The position numbers and the translations under genes were made by a program. A DNA stretch of 64,000 nt from Metopolophium dirhodum (Eukaryota > Arthropoda > Insecta > Hemiptera > Aphididae). How positions within the stretch are numbered: the stretch's first letter is position 1; every line of letters starts with the position of its first letter. Shown here in pieces: positions 1-10,684 of this stretch. The stretch spans positions 25,606,001-25,670,000 of the forward strand of contig NC_083567.1 of the NCBI RefSeq assembly GCF_019925205.1, given 5' to 3'. The notes under the pieces are model-generated. The model saw nothing but the letters and a program-made list of their open reading frames with translations, did no database searches and was not told the origin of the DNA.

Positions 1-122
1 CATTCTACGGTAAGAGAAGCCAATGGATGTAAGTCTGTTACTTTTATGACAGGCGGAAGGCGACGGTGTTGGCAAAACGAGTTGAATATTTGAAAATATT
101 GATGCATAGACCAATTTTTCAA
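1..122 (-). pseudogene. Minus-arm pseudogene cut by window start
   Basis: The first 122 bases equal 1839-1960 and are the beginning (read on the minus strand) of another minus-strand arm whose remainder lies outside the window. Only the part around the FNSFCQHRR and VTDLH motifs is present. Confidence 0.7.
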
Positions 123-138
123 TCCACAAGGAAGATGT

Positions 139-265
139 TACCGTTTTGGACATTTTAATTCAACGCACGATTAAGTAGCACCCGAAGTTGTAGAGCTACT
201 TGCGTTTACTGCGACAAAAATGGTGCAACTTAATCGTGCGTTGAAGTAAACTGTCCAAAACGGTA
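139..265. repeat. Core inverted repeat between head-to-head arms, period 1
   Basis: Arms 139-176 and 228-265 are 38 bp each with only two mismatches, both starting TACCGTTTTGGACA from the outside, around a 51-bp spacer that itself pairs weakly (AGCACCC against TGGTGCA). It could be a tiny foldback/MITE-like element at the palindrome centre or simply the best-preserved part of the palindrome, since similarity of the two flanks continues outward into the pseudogene arms. Confidence 0.85.
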
Positions 266-281
266 TCATAAGACTTGTGGC

Positions 282-798
282 TTGAAAAATGGGTCAATGC
301 AACAATATTTTCGAACATTCAACTCGTTTTGCCAACACCGTCGCCTTCTGCCTGTTCTAAAAGTAACAGACCTACATCTATTCGCTTCTCCTACTGTAGA
401 ATGTGCTTTTCGTAATGATAACGTCGTACCAACAGCTTCACCGACTTCCATTTGGGTACGGTGTGGCTTCATAATGGTTGGTTTCACAAATACGGTGTTC
501 AAGATCTGGCATTGCGTAAAGGCTACTTTATTGAATGCCTAAAATGCGAAAACGTTGATAAACTCAAGATCAGAATCCTAACTCTTGGAATATATATATA
601 CAATGACGGCACGCCATCTGGCAAAACAGAAGGTCGTAACAGAATACTTTACGCAACGGTTTTGAAGAGCTCTCTGAAAGAACTATGCAATGCGTTGCTG
701 AACGCTGTCTCTGTCCTCATGAAGGAAAACGTAACTTTCAAAATGAATTTGGATGGCAGCTAGTTCTGTGCAGAACATGTGGATTTAGACAAACGCAT
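282..798 (+). pseudogene. PHF7/G2E3-like zinc-finger pseudogene, plus arm, period 1
   Basis: Three reading frames must be read in turn to see one protein. First (282-542) comes FNSFCQHRR, resembling the closing ligands of an extended PHD finger, then ECAFRNDN, resembling the opening CxxC of the next finger but with Arg in place of the second Cys. A frame change near 460 gives NGWFHKYGVQDLAL and ECLKCENVD, then LGIYI. A second change near 600 gives CLCPHE and GWQLVLCRTCG followed by a Thr-His pair (706-798), resembling the last PHD finger. This order (ePHD, PHD/RING-like, PHD) is that of PHF7 and G2E3, nuclear or ubiquitin-ligase proteins. The copy then runs into the deletion junction, so the final CxxC is missing. 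It cannot make a protein. The family call rests on motif order and spacing by eye. Confidence 0.7.
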
Positions 799-799
799 G

Positions 800-1377
800 T
801 ATAATGTTCAATATCGTCCAGAAACACTTTAAACACACTAATTATACTGCATTTTTAACGTTTCCAAGTCCCGATGAAAAAACGCACTAAGTCGTCAGGG
901 GCCTACCTACTGAAATCTCTTATCTTGAACTCACTAAATAAATCATATCCAAAGGTTACGGGATCTCTGCGTTCCGTCAATTTGTCAAAGCCGGAATAAA
1001 ATAATCCCTTCATGTGGTCTCCTTACCAAACAAACCTGCCAATAAGACTATATCCAAGGAATCTTCCTTCTTTTAAATATGACACCTCAGTCACGTGCCA
1101 TCGCCGTTGGACCCTAGTCTACAAAATAACTAAACCAGTCCGTTGATCCGGCCGCCGTCCAAATGTTTACTAAACTGCTCTCAGAGCTATCAGTCGCCAC
1201 CGCCAACATCAGAAGCGATCTCATATCTACTCTAACTGCTAAAAATATCCTCCTTCTATCTAAAAAGTCCGACACTAGAAGTGTGTTTTGGAATAAATTT
1301 CAAGGCGTTACGCGGAAACGTATGTGACTCCTCGGTCTAGTACAAAGGAAAAGGGTATATTGAATTAACTGGAATAT
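800..1377. repeat. Single-copy spacer of each array period
   Basis: About 580 bp per period (also 2638-3215 and 4476-5053) that has no inverted partner inside the unit. On the minus strand it has open pieces such as GFDKLTERRDPVTFGYD (about 970-1010) that look like former coding sequence, possibly the downstream part of the same parent gene, but I do not recognise the domain. Confidence 0.5.
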
Positions 1378-1960
1378 TTGCAATCGTCGTCTGGCATTCT
1401 GCGGGTTGCATTTCATATCAAACCTTACGGAATTGCAATATACATGCGTCTGTCTAAGCCCACATGTTCTGCACAGGACTAACTGCTATGCAAATTCATT
1501 TTGAAAATTAAGTTTCCATTCATGAGGACACAGACTGCGTTCAGCACCGCATTGCATAGTCCTTTCTGAGAGCTCTTCAAAACCGTTCTGTAGAGTGTTC
1601 TGTTAAGACCTTCTGTTTTGCCAGATGGCGTGCCGTCATTGTACATATATATTCTAAGAGTTAGGATTCTGATCTTGTGTTTATCAACGTTTTCGCATTT
1701 TAGGCATTCAATAAAGTAGCCTCTACGCAATGCCAGATCTTGAACACCGTATTTGTGAAACCAACCATTATGCAGTCACACAGTATCAAAACGGAAGTCG
1801 GTGAAGCTGTCGGTACGACATTATCATTACGAATAGCACATTCTACGGTAAGAGAAGCCAATGGATGTAAGTCTGTTACTTTTATGACAGGCGGAAGGCG
1901 ACGGTGTTGGCAAAACGAGTTGAATATTTGAAAATATTGATGCATAGACCAATTTTTCAA
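1378..1960 (-). pseudogene. PHF7/G2E3-like pseudogene, minus arm, periods 1/2
   Basis: Read on the minus strand from 1960 downwards it repeats the plus arm: FNSFCQHRR, ECAIRNDN, then after the same frame change YFIECLKCENVD, and finally LCRTCGLRQTH followed by a Cys near the low-coordinate end. The 86-codon opening frames of the two arms differ at 17 residues (about 80% identical), and nucleotide identity in a 65-bp sample is about 83%. Frame breaks and the Cys-to-Arg change are shared by both arms, so decay preceded the inverted duplication. This arm keeps sequence past the point where the amplified plus arms are deleted. Confidence 0.7.
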
Positions 1961-1976
1961 TCCACAAGGAAGATGT

Positions 1977-2103
1977 TACCGTTTTGGACATTTTAATTCA
2001 ACGCACGATTAAGTAGCACCCGAAGTTGTAGAGCTACTTGCGTTTACTGCGACAAAAATGGTGCAACTTAATCGTGCGTTGAAGTAAACTGTCCAAAACG
2101 GTA
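1977..2103. repeat. Core inverted repeat, period 2
   Basis: Identical in layout to 139-265: 38-bp arms at 1977-2014 and 2066-2103 with the same two mismatches. Confidence 0.85.
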
Positions 2104-2119
2104 TCATAAGACTTGTGGC

Positions 2120-2636
2120 TTGAAAAATGGGTCAATGCAACAATATTTTCGAACATTCAACTCGTTTTGCCAACACCGTCGCCTTCTGCCTGTTCTAAAA
2201 GTAACAGACCTACATCTATTCGCTTCTCCTACTGTAGAATGTGCTTTTCGTAATGATAACGTCGTACCAACAGCTTCACCGACTTCCATTTGGGTACGGT
2301 GTGGCTTCATAATGGTTGGTTTCACAAATACGGTGTTCAAGATCTGGCATTGCGTAAAGGCTACTTTATTGAATGCCTAAAATGCGAAAACGTTGATAAA
2401 CTCAAGATCAGAATCCTAACTCTTGGAATATATATATACAATGACGGCACGCCATCTGGCAAAACAGAAGGTCGTAACAGAATACTTTACGCAACGGTTT
2501 TGAAGAGCTCTCTGAAAGAACTATGCAATGCGTTGCTGAACGCTGTCTCTGTCCTCATGAAGGAAAACGTAACTTTCAAAATGAATTTGGATGGCAGCTA
2601 GTTCTGTGCAGAACATGTGGATTTAGACAAACGCAT
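2120..2636 (+). pseudogene. PHF7/G2E3-like pseudogene, plus arm, period 2
   Basis: Same fragment as at 282-798, with the same frame breaks and the same Arg in place of the second zinc ligand, essentially identical in sequence. It ends at the same deletion junction (GCATGTATA joined to ATGTTCAATA). Confidence 0.7.
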
Positions 2637-3215
2637 GTATAATGTTCAATATCGTCCAGAAACACTTTAAACACACTAATTATACTGAATTTTTAACGTT
2701 TCCAAGTCCCGATGAAAAAACGCACTAAGTCGTCAGGGGCCTACCTACTGAAATCTCTTATCTTGAACTCACTAAATAAATCATATCCAAAGGTTACGGG
2801 ATCTCTGCGTTCCGTCAATTTGTCAAAGCCGGAATAAAATAATCCCTTCATGTGGTCTCCTTACCAAACAAACCTGCCAATAAGACTATATCCAAGGAAT
2901 CTTCCTTCTTTTAAATATGACACCTCAGTCACGTGCCATCGCCGTTGGACCCTAGTCTACAAAATAACTAAACCAGTCCGTTGATCCGGCCGCCGTCCAA
3001 ATGTTTACTAAACTGCTCTCAGAGCTATCAGTCGCCACCGCCAACATCAGAAGCGATCTCATATCTACTCTAACTGCTAAAAATATCCTCCTTCTATCTA
3101 AAAAGTCCGACACTAGAAGTGTGTTTTGGAATAAATTTCAAGGCGTTACGCGGAAACGTATGTGACTCCTCGGTCTAGTACAAAGGAAAAGGGTATATTG
3201 AATTAACTGGAATAT

Positions 3216-3798
3216 TTGCAATCGTCGTCTGGCATTCTGCGGGTTGCATTTCATATCAAACCTTACGGAATTGCAATATACATGCGTCTGTCTAAGCCCA
3301 CATGTTCTGCACAGGACTAACTGCTATGCAAATTCATTTTGAAAATTAAGTTTCCATTCATGAGGACACAGACTGCGTTCAGCACCGCATTGCATAGTCC
3401 TTTCTGAGAGCTCTTCAAAACCGTTCTGTAGAGTGTTCTGTTAAGACCTTCTGTTTTGCCAGATGGCGTGCCGTCATTGTACATATATATTCTAAGAGTT
3501 AGGATTCTGATCTTGTGTTTATCAACGTTTTCGCATTTTAGGCATTCAATAAAGTAGCCTCTACGCAATGCCAGATCTTGAACACCGTATTTGTGAAACC
3601 AACCATTATGCAGTCACACAGTATCAAAACGGAAGTCGGTGAAGCTGTCGGTACGACATTATCATTACGAATAGCACATTCTACGGTAAGAGAAGCCAAT
3701 GGATGTAAGTCTGTTACTTTTATGACAGGCGGAAGGCGACGGTGTTGGCAAAACGAGTTGAATATTTGAAAATATTGATGCATAGACCAATTTTTCAA
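3216..3798 (-). pseudogene. PHF7/G2E3-like pseudogene, minus arm, periods 2/3
   Basis: Near-identical copy of the minus arm described at 1378-1960, one 1838-bp period further on, with the same broken frames. Confidence 0.7.
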
Positions 3799-3814
3799 TC
3801 CACAAGGAAGATGT

Positions 3815-3941
3815 TACCGTTTTGGACATTTTAATTCAACGCACGATTAAGTAGCACCCGAAGTTGTAGAGCTACTTGCGTTTACTGCGACAAAAATGGT
3901 GCAACTTAATCGTGCGTTGAAGTAAACTGTCCAAAACGGTA
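3815..3941. repeat. Core inverted repeat, period 3
   Basis: Third copy of the 38-bp inverted repeat with its 51-bp spacer, unchanged from periods 1 and 2. Confidence 0.85.
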
Positions 3942-3957
3942 TCATAAGACTTGTGGC

Positions 3958-4474
3958 TTGAAAAATGGGTCAATGCAACAATATTTTCGAACATTCAACT
4001 CGTTTTGCCAACACCGTCGCCTTCTGCCTGTTCTAAAAGTAACAGACCTACATCTATTCGCTTCTCCTACTGTAGAATGTGCTTTTCGTAATGATAACGT
4101 CGTACCAACAGCTTCACCGACTTCCATTTGGGTACGGTGTGGCTTCATAATGGTTGGTTTCACAAATACGGTGTTCAAGATCTGGCATTGCGTAAAGGCT
4201 ACTTTATTGAATGCCTAAAATGCGAAAACGTTGATAAACTCAAGATCAGAATCCTAACTCTTGGAATATATATATACAATGACGGCACGCCATCTGGCAA
4301 AACAGAAGGTCGTAACAGAATACTTTACGCAACGGTTTTGAAGAGCTCTCTGAAAGAACTATGCAATGCGTTGCTGAACGCTGTCTCTGTCCTCATGAAG
4401 GAAAACGTAACTTTCAAAATGAATTTGGATGGCAGCTAGTTCTGTGCAGAACATGTGGATTTAGACAAACGCAT
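3958..4474 (+). pseudogene. PHF7/G2E3-like pseudogene, plus arm, period 3
   Basis: Third near-identical copy of the plus-strand arm, with the same frame changes near the WFHKYG and CLCPHE motifs and the same truncated end. Confidence 0.7.
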
Positions 4475-5053
4475 GTATAATGTTCAATATCGTCCAGAAA
4501 CACTTTAAACACACTAATTATACTGAATTTTTAACGTTTCCAAGTCCCGATGAAAAAACGCACTAAGTCGTCAGGGGCCTACCTACTGAAATCTCTTATC
4601 TTGAACTCACTAAATAAATCATATCCAAAGGTTACGGGATCTCTGCGTTCCGTCAATTTGTCAAAGCCGGAATAAAATAATCCCTTCATGTGGTCTCCTT
4701 ACCAAACAAACCTGCCAATAAGACTATATCCAAGGAATCTTCCTTCTTTTAAATATGACACCTCAGTCACGTGCCATCGCCGTTGGACCCTAGTCTACAA
4801 AATAACTAAACCAGTCCGTTGATCCGGCCGCCGTCCAAATGTTTACTAAACTGCTCTCAGAGCTATCAGTCGCCACCGCCAACATCAGAAGCGATCTCAT
4901 ATCTACTCTAACTGCTAAAAATATCCTCCTTCTATCTAAAAAGTCCGACACTAGAAGTGTGTTTTGGAATAAATTTCAAGGCGTTACGCGGAAACGTATG
5001 TGACTCCTCGGTCTAGTACAAAGGAAAAGGGTATATTGAATTAACTGGAATAT

Positions 5054-5636
5054 TTGCAATCGTCGTCTGGCATTCTGCGGGTTGCATTTCATATCAAACC
5101 TTACGGAATTGCAATATACATGCGTCTGTCTAAGCCCACATGTTCTGCACAGGACTAACTGCTATGCAAATTCATTTTGAAAATTAAGTTTCCATTCATG
5201 AGGACACAGACTGCGTTCAGCACCGCATTGCATAGTCCTTTCTGAGAGCTCTTCAAAACCGTTCTGTAGAGTGTTCTGTTAAGACCTTCTGTTTTGCCAG
5301 ATGGCGTGCCGTCATTGTACATATATATTCTAAGAGTTAGGATTCTGATCTTGTGTTTATCAACGTTTTCGCATTTTAGGCATTCAATAAAGTAGCCTTT
5401 ACGCAATGCCAGATCTTGAACACCGTATTTGTGAAACCAACCATTATGCAGTCACACAGTATCAAAACGGAAGTCGGTGAAGCTGTCGGTACGACATTAT
5501 CATTACGAATAGCACATTCTACGGTAAGAGAAGCCAATGGATGTAAGTCTGTTACTTTTATAACAGGCGGAAGGCGACGGTGTTGGCAAAACGAGTTGAA
5601 TATTTGAAAATATTGATGCATTGACCAATTTTTCAA
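5054..5636 (-). pseudogene. PHF7/G2E3-like pseudogene, minus arm, periods 3/4
   Basis: Third minus arm, slightly diverged (Lys instead of Arg or Glu near 5400, Ile instead of Met near 5562), consistent with lying next to the diverged terminal copy. Confidence 0.7.
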
Positions 5637-5652
5637 TCCACAAGGAAGATGT

Positions 5653-5779
5653 TACCGTTTTGGACATTTTAATTCAACGCACGATTAAGTAGCACCCGAA
5701 GTTGTAGAGCTACTTGCGTTTACTGCGACGAAAATGGTGCAACTTAATCTTGCGTTGTAGTAAACTGTCCAAAACGGTA
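5653..5779. repeat. Core inverted repeat, terminal copy
   Basis: Fourth copy. Two extra substitutions in the right arm (CTTGCG for CGTGCG, TGTAGT for TGAAGT) weaken the pairing, matching the general divergence of this end of the array. Confidence 0.8.
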
Positions 5780-5795
5780 TCATAAGACTTATGGC

Positions 5796-6672
5796 TTGAA
5801 AAATGGGTCAATGCAACAATATTTTCGAACATTCAACTCGTTTTGCCAACACCGTCGCCTTCTGCATGTTCTAAAAGTAACAGACCTACATCTATTCGCT
5901 TCTCCTACTGTAGAATGTGCTTTTCGTAATGATAACGTCGTACCAACAGCTTCACCGACTTCCATTTGGGTACGGTGTGGCTTCATAATGGTTGGTTTCA
6001 CAAATACGGTGTTCCAGATCTGGCATTGCGTAAAGGCTACTTTATTGAATGCCTAAAATGCGAAAACGTTGATAAACTCAAGATCAGAATCCTAACTCTT
6101 GGAATATATATATACAATGACGGCACGCCATCTGGCAAAACAGAAGGTCTTAACAGAATACTTTACGCAACGGTTTTGAAGAGCTCTCTGAAAGAACTAT
6201 GCAATGCGTTGCTGAACGCTGTCTTTGTCCTCATGAAGGAAAACGTAACTTTCAAAATGAATTTGGATGGCAGCTAGTTCTGTGCAGAACATGTGGTTTT
6301 AGACAAACGCATGTATATTGAAAATCCATAATATTTGATGTGAAATGGAACTGCGGAGAATGCCAGACGATGATTGCAAATATTCCAGCGAGACGATCAG
6401 AATTTCCTACTGCGGGGAATTCTGTAGGTGTTTCAGCAGTTACGGGTGATTTTGGTGGGATAATGATTCAAAGACTTATTAGAAAAATAAATTGCATTCC
6501 AGCACAGATACAATCATTATAAAAATTATCCAATTTCAGATTGAAATGGAAAATTGAATTCTGGAGAAACGCGGTGACCAAACTTATGACAACCGTTCCT
6601 ATTGACTCAATCGTAGTCAAAGCATTCCGAAACAACTTGGTAAAAACCCAACGCACCGTCGCTGAAATGTTC
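5796..6672 (+). pseudogene. PHF7/G2E3-like pseudogene, longest plus arm
   Basis: The least truncated copy. After the CRTCG and Thr-His motifs (about 6285-6315) it goes on with KWNCGEC (6342-6362), the expected WxCxxC end of a PHD finger of the PHF7/G2E3 type. A Ser/Gly-rich stretch follows (to about 6522). After a stop, a further open piece contains AFRNNLVKTQRTVAEMF, which reads like coding sequence but which I cannot assign. Several frame breaks and stops make it a pseudogene. It is the best query for finding the parent gene. HECT or other C-terminal domains are not visible. Confidence 0.65.
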
Positions 6673-6723
6673 AATATCGTCCAGAAATCTTTAATTACAC
6701 TAATGATACTGAATTTTTAACGT

Positions 6724-8230
6724 TTAGTAATAGTAAAAACAATTACCAAGAACACATTCATTTTCGGATGGTGGAACTTAGATTTCTTTACATTCACCTA
6801 ACTTATATGAGAAGCAAGCAATACAACTAATTTTAAAACATTTTCCAATAGCGATTCAGTATGCTTTAAGACAACACCAGAAAGAAAATTCACAATATAT
6901 ATACGTGAAAAGCCGGAAGAGCTTAAGTAAAATCTAAGATGTGGACGTAATATCGTATGTTTCTGTATAGTTGAAATTGTTATGAAATAAGTTGATGTAA
7001 CAAATTAATCTTAGTTGGGAGGTACTCTCAAGTAAGCACATTGATTGACACAACTAAATAAATCGTTATGCCATGTGAATATTATCCAACTATAACCAAC
7101 CAAATTACAACCAAATTTATTTTCCAAGCACTAATGTAATACACAGATAATTTAGTCAAAAATATACGATTTATGGTCGATTTTTCTTTAATTTTTTTTT
7201 ATTCTCTATATATTATTCTTGATTCATAGAAAACACGTGTATACCCTACCCTATTTTGCATAAATGCATAATTCCTACTATTTCAATGATGAACATTGTG
7301 TACAACTTTTCGGTGTGGTGTTACGACAACAACCTGAATGGATAATAAATATTTTACAGTATAAAACCGAAAGACCATTATATGTATTCAAATATATTAT
7401 TATACATGCTGAACGGCTGTTGAGCTTATAATATCTCTCTCTTCCTCTCGTAGTTGTTATTATATTATATACCTGCCTATACATATTATATTATATAAGC
7501 ACACGTACTATCAGGTGTACAAGGAACATATTATATTTACAGCCTACATACATAATACTCACATATTATATTATACTAAAACAAATTCCATTTACGGAAC
7601 AATTTTTCTTATTTTTCTTATTTTTTTTTTTCATTATAATTAAATATCCCAAAATATTGTAATATTTATGCACGTATGTATATATATTTAACTACAACAC
7701 ACGTACGATGGGTACAAACAGAAAGTCGCCAAACGGGTTTCCGCATCGTGTTTGATTTGATGTTATCGATTCGGACGTTTTCGTTTTTATAATGTGTATA
7801 ATATACTATATTACCTTCATCTTGGAAATCGACACTCCTCTCTTCCTATCGCTCGGCTCCCGTGTATTGTACGCGCGCGCTCGCCGACCGAAACGCGGTT
7901 AGCGCACGTTAAAGTCTCCACACGTATGCCGTATTATAATATTATATAGGTACCTATTACTACGCCGGCTGCGTATAATAATAATAATAATAATAATATA
8001 AAATATTAAAATACCGTCTCCATCACCGCCATAATGGCGTTGGATTTATTTTTCGTCTATAATTTTGTTTTATTATTTATTTATTATTTTTTTTTTTTTA
8101 AAAGCCGCCGACACCTCGGGCTCGACGTCGCAACCACGTCAGTGTGTGATAATTATTTATTATTATTATTTACTCTGTTCGACGACGGTATATTATATAC
8201 CCGATACCGGTTAATGGTTGGATCGTGAAT
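6724..8230. other. AT-rich non-genic DNA, GC-richer patch near 7840-7920
   Basis: Mostly AT-rich with TATTATATTATA strings. The patch around 7850-7920 is CpG-rich and an (AAT)n run sits at 7975-7997. I see no supported gene; the short open frames have no recognisable motif. Confidence 0.6.
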
Positions 8231-8265
8231 ATGATGCACGAGTTTTCATCGTCGTCAAGACAGGC
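8231..8265 (+). CDS. Speculative short first coding exon
   Basis: ATGATG at 8231 opens 11 codons (MMHEFSSSSRQ) and runs straight into GTAAGT, a consensus splice donor, at 8266. The GC-richer stretch upstream would suit a 5' leader. There is no recognised downstream exon and such a combination can arise by chance, so this is only a hint. Confidence 0.12.
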
Positions 8266-10512
8266 GTAAGTTCCCATTATTGCGAGCAATGGATTTTTTT
8301 GGACCCAGAAATCAACTGTGGAAGGAAAAACAATTGATAACGATACGAATCCATTAACGTGTCTTACGTTTGGTAATTCGACAGAAATACGCATAGGCAT
8401 AATAGGTATTAGATATAGGTACTGCGAATATAATAAAATATTTTACCTGCATATTATATTATGCATGAATATTTAATAATTTATATATAATATTTTATAA
8501 ATTACTGTGTAACATACACCAACCCCTAATGCACTTGTAAGTTTTTTTCACTCTAAACGTAACAAATCTAAATCCAACATATTATTGCTGATAAGAACTT
8601 ATATGTATATAAGCATATTTTACAAACTATATACATATATAGCACACAACTATGGTTATAAAATTATAATGTTTTTTTATAATTCGTTATAGGTCGGTAT
8701 ATTATATTATTATAGCGCGTGCGCAAAGTATATAGCTTAATAAACAACTCTCAGCGTTTTGGAAATTTACCAACGATTTCTGACAAAACCATGATTTATC
8801 TACGTTAATGAATTATGGTAATAAAGTTCAGGCAATAGTCACACGACATATTGTTAAACTCCGGTGGATAACAATCTAAAAGTTTCAGAAACGTGTCGCG
8901 CTCGGTTTTATTACGAATAAAAAACATCAGCCGTAGTGGGTCGGTGGACAATATGTTGTATATTATATTTTGATGTTAAAAAGAGAATGGCAGCAGTGTG
9001 AGTACACACGTAGGTATAAGCCTGTATAACTCTGTTCCGCTTACATACCTAGTATATTTAATATAATATAATACTTGACGTTTGAGAACCGTTTAGCGTT
9101 ATCTAGAGGTCACCGCGGGGAGGCGATTCTCATTAACCTCCACGATGTTTTTTTTTTTCCCACTCACGCATAGTTACTAATAAATATATCAATTAATAAA
9201 TAAATTATAGCATACGCTCATCTAACTATATATACATACATATAATATGTATATAATGTTCGTATTATATTACGTTCTGGGAAGCTGATTGGCGTTTACG
9301 TAGACTACGCACGCCCATTATCGTATACTGATCATATTATTAAAAAAATGTGCATATATTGTATACGATATGAAAACAATGCACCACGTTTAATATTGTA
9401 TACCTATATAATATTATGACGCTGTTTAAATATCCTGTAATTTGTCGGTGTAAATTTTTAAATTCAAATCGTATTCATAATTTAATTTATAATACTTAGG
9501 GAATAGACTATAACATCCAGTTCAACTGTACCTACATAGTCATCGGTTTTCACTGTTTTTATATAAAAATCAAAACCATTCTTCAATCATGACGAATTCA
9601 TACAGCCGAGATATGGACAATTATTACATCAAACGTCAAAAAACGACGTAGCACCAAGAAACAGCAAATAAAAGAAATAGGTGAAAAAAATTATACTACT
9701 TCATCAAAAGAAACTAAAAGATACAACAAATCATGTTATAAAAACAAGAGTCATATTCAAAACAGTCATTCCAAACGACTCACTATAAGTACAAGAGGAG
9801 GGGAGTATCATCTTGGTATGGATTTCAAGTCATAATCAAATCTTCTACTTGTATTCGTTAAAAATAAGATTACTAATTTAATTAATACGCCTGTTCACAA
9901 TAAACGCTAAAATATGCATTTCGAGATGGTGGCGAAGGGAGTATACGAGAATTTCGTTCAGAAGTGCCGACCCTTTCATGTCGTCTTGGCACTGTTACCG
10001 CGCAGTCAGTATACCCCTCACAGTATATGTTATCAAGATGTCATAATCATAATGATCGTTTTGGCATATTTTTTTCGTCAAAATGTTCGTGGCCGAAAGG
10101 TGGTAGGTACGCGTAAGAGAAAAAAAAATCGAAGCTCCGTACCGTCTTTCGACGATGACGTGCAGGTCTGCAGCTTCGGACATAATGCTTTTAACTTATA
10201 ATATACCGCTATATATACACTATACACACGCACATCACACATATATATATATAAATACACGTCCGCCGCGGGACTCCTGAGAACGCTTGTATATGTTTAC
10301 GGGAAAATGCCGACGGTCGGTATAGGTATATACCATGGTACACGCCTTAGCCATCAGCAACAGCAGCAGTAGATCAATCCGTGAGACGCGCGCGAGCGTA
10401 TACGAGCCTGCGTACGATGGGAAATCGAATAAATAATAATAATAAGAAGAAGAAAAAAATCATTATCCGTTCATCTGCGGCGTCGACCGAACCATGTAGT
10501 CCTACCGTAAGA

Positions 10513-10534
10513 CGTCGTCGTCGTCGTCGTCGTC
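10513..10534. repeat. (CGT)n microsatellite
   Basis: Seven tandem CGT/GTC triplets inside a GC-richer patch. Confidence 0.9.
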
Positions 10535-10668
10535 ATGATGTACCTATATAATATGTCCTATATTATATTATATTATACGTATTGTCGAGTGCCACCGCCG
10601 ACTAATAATCCGTCTCTCGTGGAATTTTCAAAACGTCTCAGCACTAACGGTCGTCACTCGTCGTAGTA

Positions 10669-10684
10669 CACACACACACACACA
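10669..10684. repeat. (CA)n microsatellite
   Basis: Eight CA dinucleotides in tandem. Confidence 0.9.

Larger units (their letters stand above)
1..1838. repeat. Array period 1
   Basis: First 1838-bp period as cut by the window. It starts inside a minus-strand pseudogene arm (1-122), passes the core inverted repeat (139-265), the plus-strand arm (282-798), a single-copy spacer and most of the next minus-strand arm. Confidence 0.95.
1839..3676. repeat. Array period 2
   Basis: Second 1838-bp period, nearly identical to the first. It is the cleanest full copy for describing the unit: core at 1977-2103, plus arm from 2120, spacer of about 2640-3215, minus arm 3216-3798 continuing into the next period. 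Confidence 0.96.
3677..5514. repeat. Array period 3
   Basis: Third 1838-bp period, again nearly identical. Small differences near its right end (for example CTTTACGC instead of CTCTACGC near 5399) lead towards the more diverged terminal copy. Confidence 0.96.
1..6723. repeat. Tandem array, 1838-bp period, of palindromic pseudogene units
   Basis: The sequence at 1 recurs at 1839, 3677 and 5515, so the period is exactly 1838 bp. The first three periods are nearly identical (for example one C/A difference at about 830 versus 2690), while the last is more diverged and ends when similarity stops near 6723. Each period holds one minus-strand and one plus-strand copy of the same zinc-finger pseudogene fragment around a short inverted repeat, followed by about 580 bp present only once per period. 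The window starts inside the array, so its true left end is not visible. The low divergence implies recent amplification or strong homogenisation. An assembly artefact is possible but less likely, because private substitutions distinguish the copies. Confidence 0.97.
5515..6723. repeat. Terminal, diverged array copy with 348 bp lost from the others
   Basis: Follows the same order as the other periods but carries more substitutions. After GCATGTATA at 6317 it continues for about 348 bp that the other periods lack, then rejoins them at ATGTTCAATATCG (6666) and diverges for good after AACGTTT at about 6723. The extra stretch begins with sequence also found, inverted, in the minus-strand arms (around 1378-1450). 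This shows the longer form is ancestral and the amplified form carries a deletion. Confidence 0.9.

Noticed and set aside
266..502. 78-codon minus-strand frame inside each plus arm
   Set aside because: It is the antisense shadow of the zinc-finger fragment; the protein motifs are on the opposite strand.
1..6723. CRISPR array or prokaryotic operon reading of the repeats
   Set aside because: The period is 1838 bp with no short repeat-spacer structure, and everything else in the window is eukaryotic in character.
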